From DAOQAU01 sp035354275 (GTDB lineage: Bacteria > Cyanobacteriota > Vampirovibrionia > Gastranaerophilales > Gastranaerophilaceae), in contig DAOQAU010000076.1 of NCBI GenBank assembly GCA_035354275.1, positions 1 to 5,313 on the forward strand: a DNA stretch of 5,313 nt, read 5' to 3'. The position numbers and the translations under genes were made by a program. Below the pieces are notes generated by a model. The model was not told the DNA's origin, searched no databases, and was given only the letters and a program-made list of their open reading frames with translations. Shown here piece after piece: positions 4,260-5,313 of this stretch. Every line of letters starts with the position of its first letter. Position 1 is the first letter of the stretch.

Positions 4260-5000
4260 ATGGAACAGGAAAAGTTAAAAATCTCCATAGCGCATCTTTA
4301 TCCGAAGCTTTTGAACATTTACGGGGATTTCGGCAATGTTTTAACACTCAAAAACCGTTGTGAATGGCGCGGAATTGAAGTCGAATTGACGCAGGTAAAT
4401 ATCGGCGACAAAATTGATCCTGAAAAATTTGACATTTATTTTATCGGGGGCGGACAGGACAAGCAGCAAGTTGAGGTTTCAAGGGAGCTTCAGTTTCAAA
4501 AAGATGCACTTCATTTTGCGATGAACGAAGGGGCCGTCTTTTTGGGAATTTGCGGCGGCTATCAGCTTTTTGGGCATTACTATCAGCCGCACAATGGTGC
4601 AAGACTTTTGGGATTGGGGCTTTTAGATGCCTATACCGTTGCCGGAAACAAAAGGTTTATCGGAAACGTTACGGCAAAAACGGATTATGTTATACCAAAA
4701 ACCCTTGTAGGTTTTGAAAATCACAGCGGATTGACTTATATTCAGGGCGAAACAAAGCCGCTTGCAATAGTTGAAATCGGTGCGGGAAATAATAACAAGG
4801 ACAAAACCGAAGGAGCGAGGTTTAAAAATGTTTTTGGCACTTACCTTCACGGTTCTTTTTTGCCTAAAAACCCTCATTTTGCTGATTATTTGATTAAACT
4901 TGCTCTTGAAAAACGCTACAAAAATCCTGTTGACCTTGAAAAATTAGACGATGAACTTGAGCTAAAAGCCCACATTTCGCTAATCAATAAACCGTACTAA
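4260..5000 (+). CDS. gatD: GatD-type glutamine amidotransferase (lipid II amidation)
   Basis: This 246-residue protein is a class I glutamine amidotransferase of the CobB/CobQ-like type. The start, I-A-H-L-Y-P-K-L-L-N-I-Y-G-D-F-G-N-V-L (10-28), is typical of GatD. D-I-Y-F-I-G-G-G-Q-D (58-67) follows. The nucleophile Cys98 is in L-G-I-C-G-G-Y-Q (95-102). G-F-E-N-H-S-G (151-157) is a second family motif, and G-T-Y-L-H-G (193-198) holds the catalytic His197. GatD frees ammonia from glutamine, and its partner MurT uses it to turn the D-glutamate of lipid II into D-isoglutamine at the inner face of the membrane. murT is usually just upstream, but here the neighbour is a divergent AMIN gene and repeats. 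The length is normal. A cobyric-acid-synthase relative is the alternative but would carry an extra synthetase domain. The ATG has no Shine-Dalgarno. The stop overlaps the stop of the convergent pilin-like gene. Confidence 0.88.
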   Translation: MEQEKLKISIAHLYPKLLNIYGDFGNVLTLKNRCEWRGIEVELTQVNIGDKIDPEKFDIYFIGGGQDKQQVEVSRELQFQKDALHFAMNEGAVFLGICGGYQLFGHYYQPHNGARLLGLGLLDAYTVAGNKRFIGNVTAKTDYVIPKTLVGFENHSGLTYIQGETKPLAIVEIGAGNNNKDKTEGARFKNVFGTYLHGSFLPKNPHFADYLIKLALEKRYKNPVDLEKLDDELELKAHISLINKPY

Positions 5001-5313
5001 TAATTCATTTGCCAACCTTCTTCAATGATACGCGCAGTGCAGGCAGAACCATTATTCGTATTTATGTCTGCAGGATCACAATATCTAATTTGGTTTGTAT
5101 CCGGATCTTTCCACCAACTAGATGTTTCAGAGCTTCCATAAGGATGTAACTTAGGACCTTTACCATTTGCTATATGAAAAACAAAAACATCTCTACCAAT
5201 GCTGTTAGGTCCTTTTTGAGGACCGTTAACATCTATCATAACTGTACCACAAACTTGAGTTAAATTACCATTTAAACCAGAAGATTTTCTATCTGATAGA
5301 GTTGCCAAGTATG
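4997..5313 (-). CDS. Pilin-like protein, C-terminal part (5' end outside window)
   Basis: The frame stays open to the right edge and ends with TAG (complement of 4997-4999), giving 104 residues of a longer protein. The codon at 5306-5308 is TTG and sits mid-gene, not at a start. The segment C-G-T-V-M-I-D-V-N-G-P-Q-K-G-P-N-S-I-G-R-D-V-F-V-F (written here residue by residue) is followed by a G/S/W-rich loop, a second Cys in R-Y-C-D-P, and S-A-C-T-A-R-I-I-E-E-G-W-Q-M-N-Y at the end. This resembles the globular end of type IV pilin/pseudopilin-like proteins, in which a D-x-N-G loop can bind calcium and cysteines form a disulfide. I know this form mainly from Gastranaerophilales, where such genes are numerous. 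The diagnostic N-terminal prepilin helix is outside the window, so the family call rests on the C-terminus. It would be a surface or periplasmic protein. Confidence 0.65.
   Translation of the reverse strand, partial: YLATLSDRKSSGLNGNLTQVCGTVMIDVNGPQKGPNSIGRDVFVFHIANGKGPKLHPYGSSETSSWWKDPDTNQIRYCDPADINTNNGSACTARIIEEGWQMNY

Noticed and set aside
4623..4877. 84-residue minus-strand frame
   Set aside because: Fully antisense to the conserved gatD gene, with no features of its own.
4997..5308. Complete 103-residue gene starting at 5308
   Set aside because: The codon there is TTG and the frame stays open to the window edge, so it is the tail of a longer gene.
1..5313. New defence, mobile or biosynthetic system
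   Set aside because: No transposase, integrase, nuclease-defence pair, attachment site or biosynthetic cluster is seen; the genes are separate envelope and housekeeping units.

Overview
The window is AT-rich and gene-dense. It reads like part of an uncultured gut or environmental bacterium of the Cyanobacteria/Melainabacteria lineage, with Gastranaerophilales (Vampirovibrionia) as my best guess. Three things support this. The protein at the right edge ends with a D-V-N-G...K-G-P-N...G-R-D-V-F block and a C-T-A-R-I-I-E-E-G-W-x-M-N-Y tail, which I associate with the abundant pilin-like proteins of that group. There is a Mini-III ribonuclease, a family known from Firmicutes, cyanobacteria and plastids. 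There are also envelope proteins of diderm type (an AMIN-domain protein and a Spy/CpxP-like protein). The assignment is inference and could be wrong. A run of 10 N marks a scaffold join, so this is probably metagenome-derived.

Layout. (1) Positions 1-98: the 3' end of a probable dephospho-CoA kinase gene (+) meets, tail to tail, a gene (96-794, -) for a CHAP/NlpC-P60-like peptidoglycan hydrolase; one hairpin covers both ends. (2) 795-1151: no large gene; a possible 35-residue membrane peptide (871-978, -), an AT palindrome and a perfect 21-bp hairpin terminator. (3) 1152-1775 (-): a secreted, Cys- and His-rich Spy/CpxP-like protein with its own promoter. (4) 1886-2245 (+): Mini-III ribonuclease, followed by a clear promoter, tRNA-Ala(UGC) (2343-2415) and a bidirectional terminator. 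(5) 2489-2782 (-): a small secreted protein of unknown function, whose -10 box directly abuts the start codon and follows the terminator of the next gene upstream. (6) 2859-3929 (-): an AMIN-domain protein anchored in the inner membrane. (7) 3930-4259: promoter region, short degenerate tandem repeats in opposite orientations, and the assembly gap. (8) 4260-5000 (+): GatD-type glutamine amidotransferase. (9) 4997-5313 (-): C-terminal part of a pilin-like protein, running off the right edge; its stop codon overlaps that of gatD.

The genes do not form one operon: most appear to be single transcription units with their own promoters and terminators, packed tail to tail. The common theme is the cell envelope: a peptidoglycan hydrolase, a lipid II amidation subunit, an AMIN protein (a domain that typically binds peptidoglycan or positions envelope complexes), a periplasmic chaperone-like protein and a pilin-like protein. 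Alongside these sit housekeeping functions (CoA synthesis, rRNA maturation, tRNA). I see no phage, CRISPR or defence system, and no clearly new multi-gene system. The most interesting points are the hydrolase without a signal peptide next to a possible small membrane peptide, the GatD gene without an adjacent MurT, the probable leaderless starts, and the repeats around the gap.
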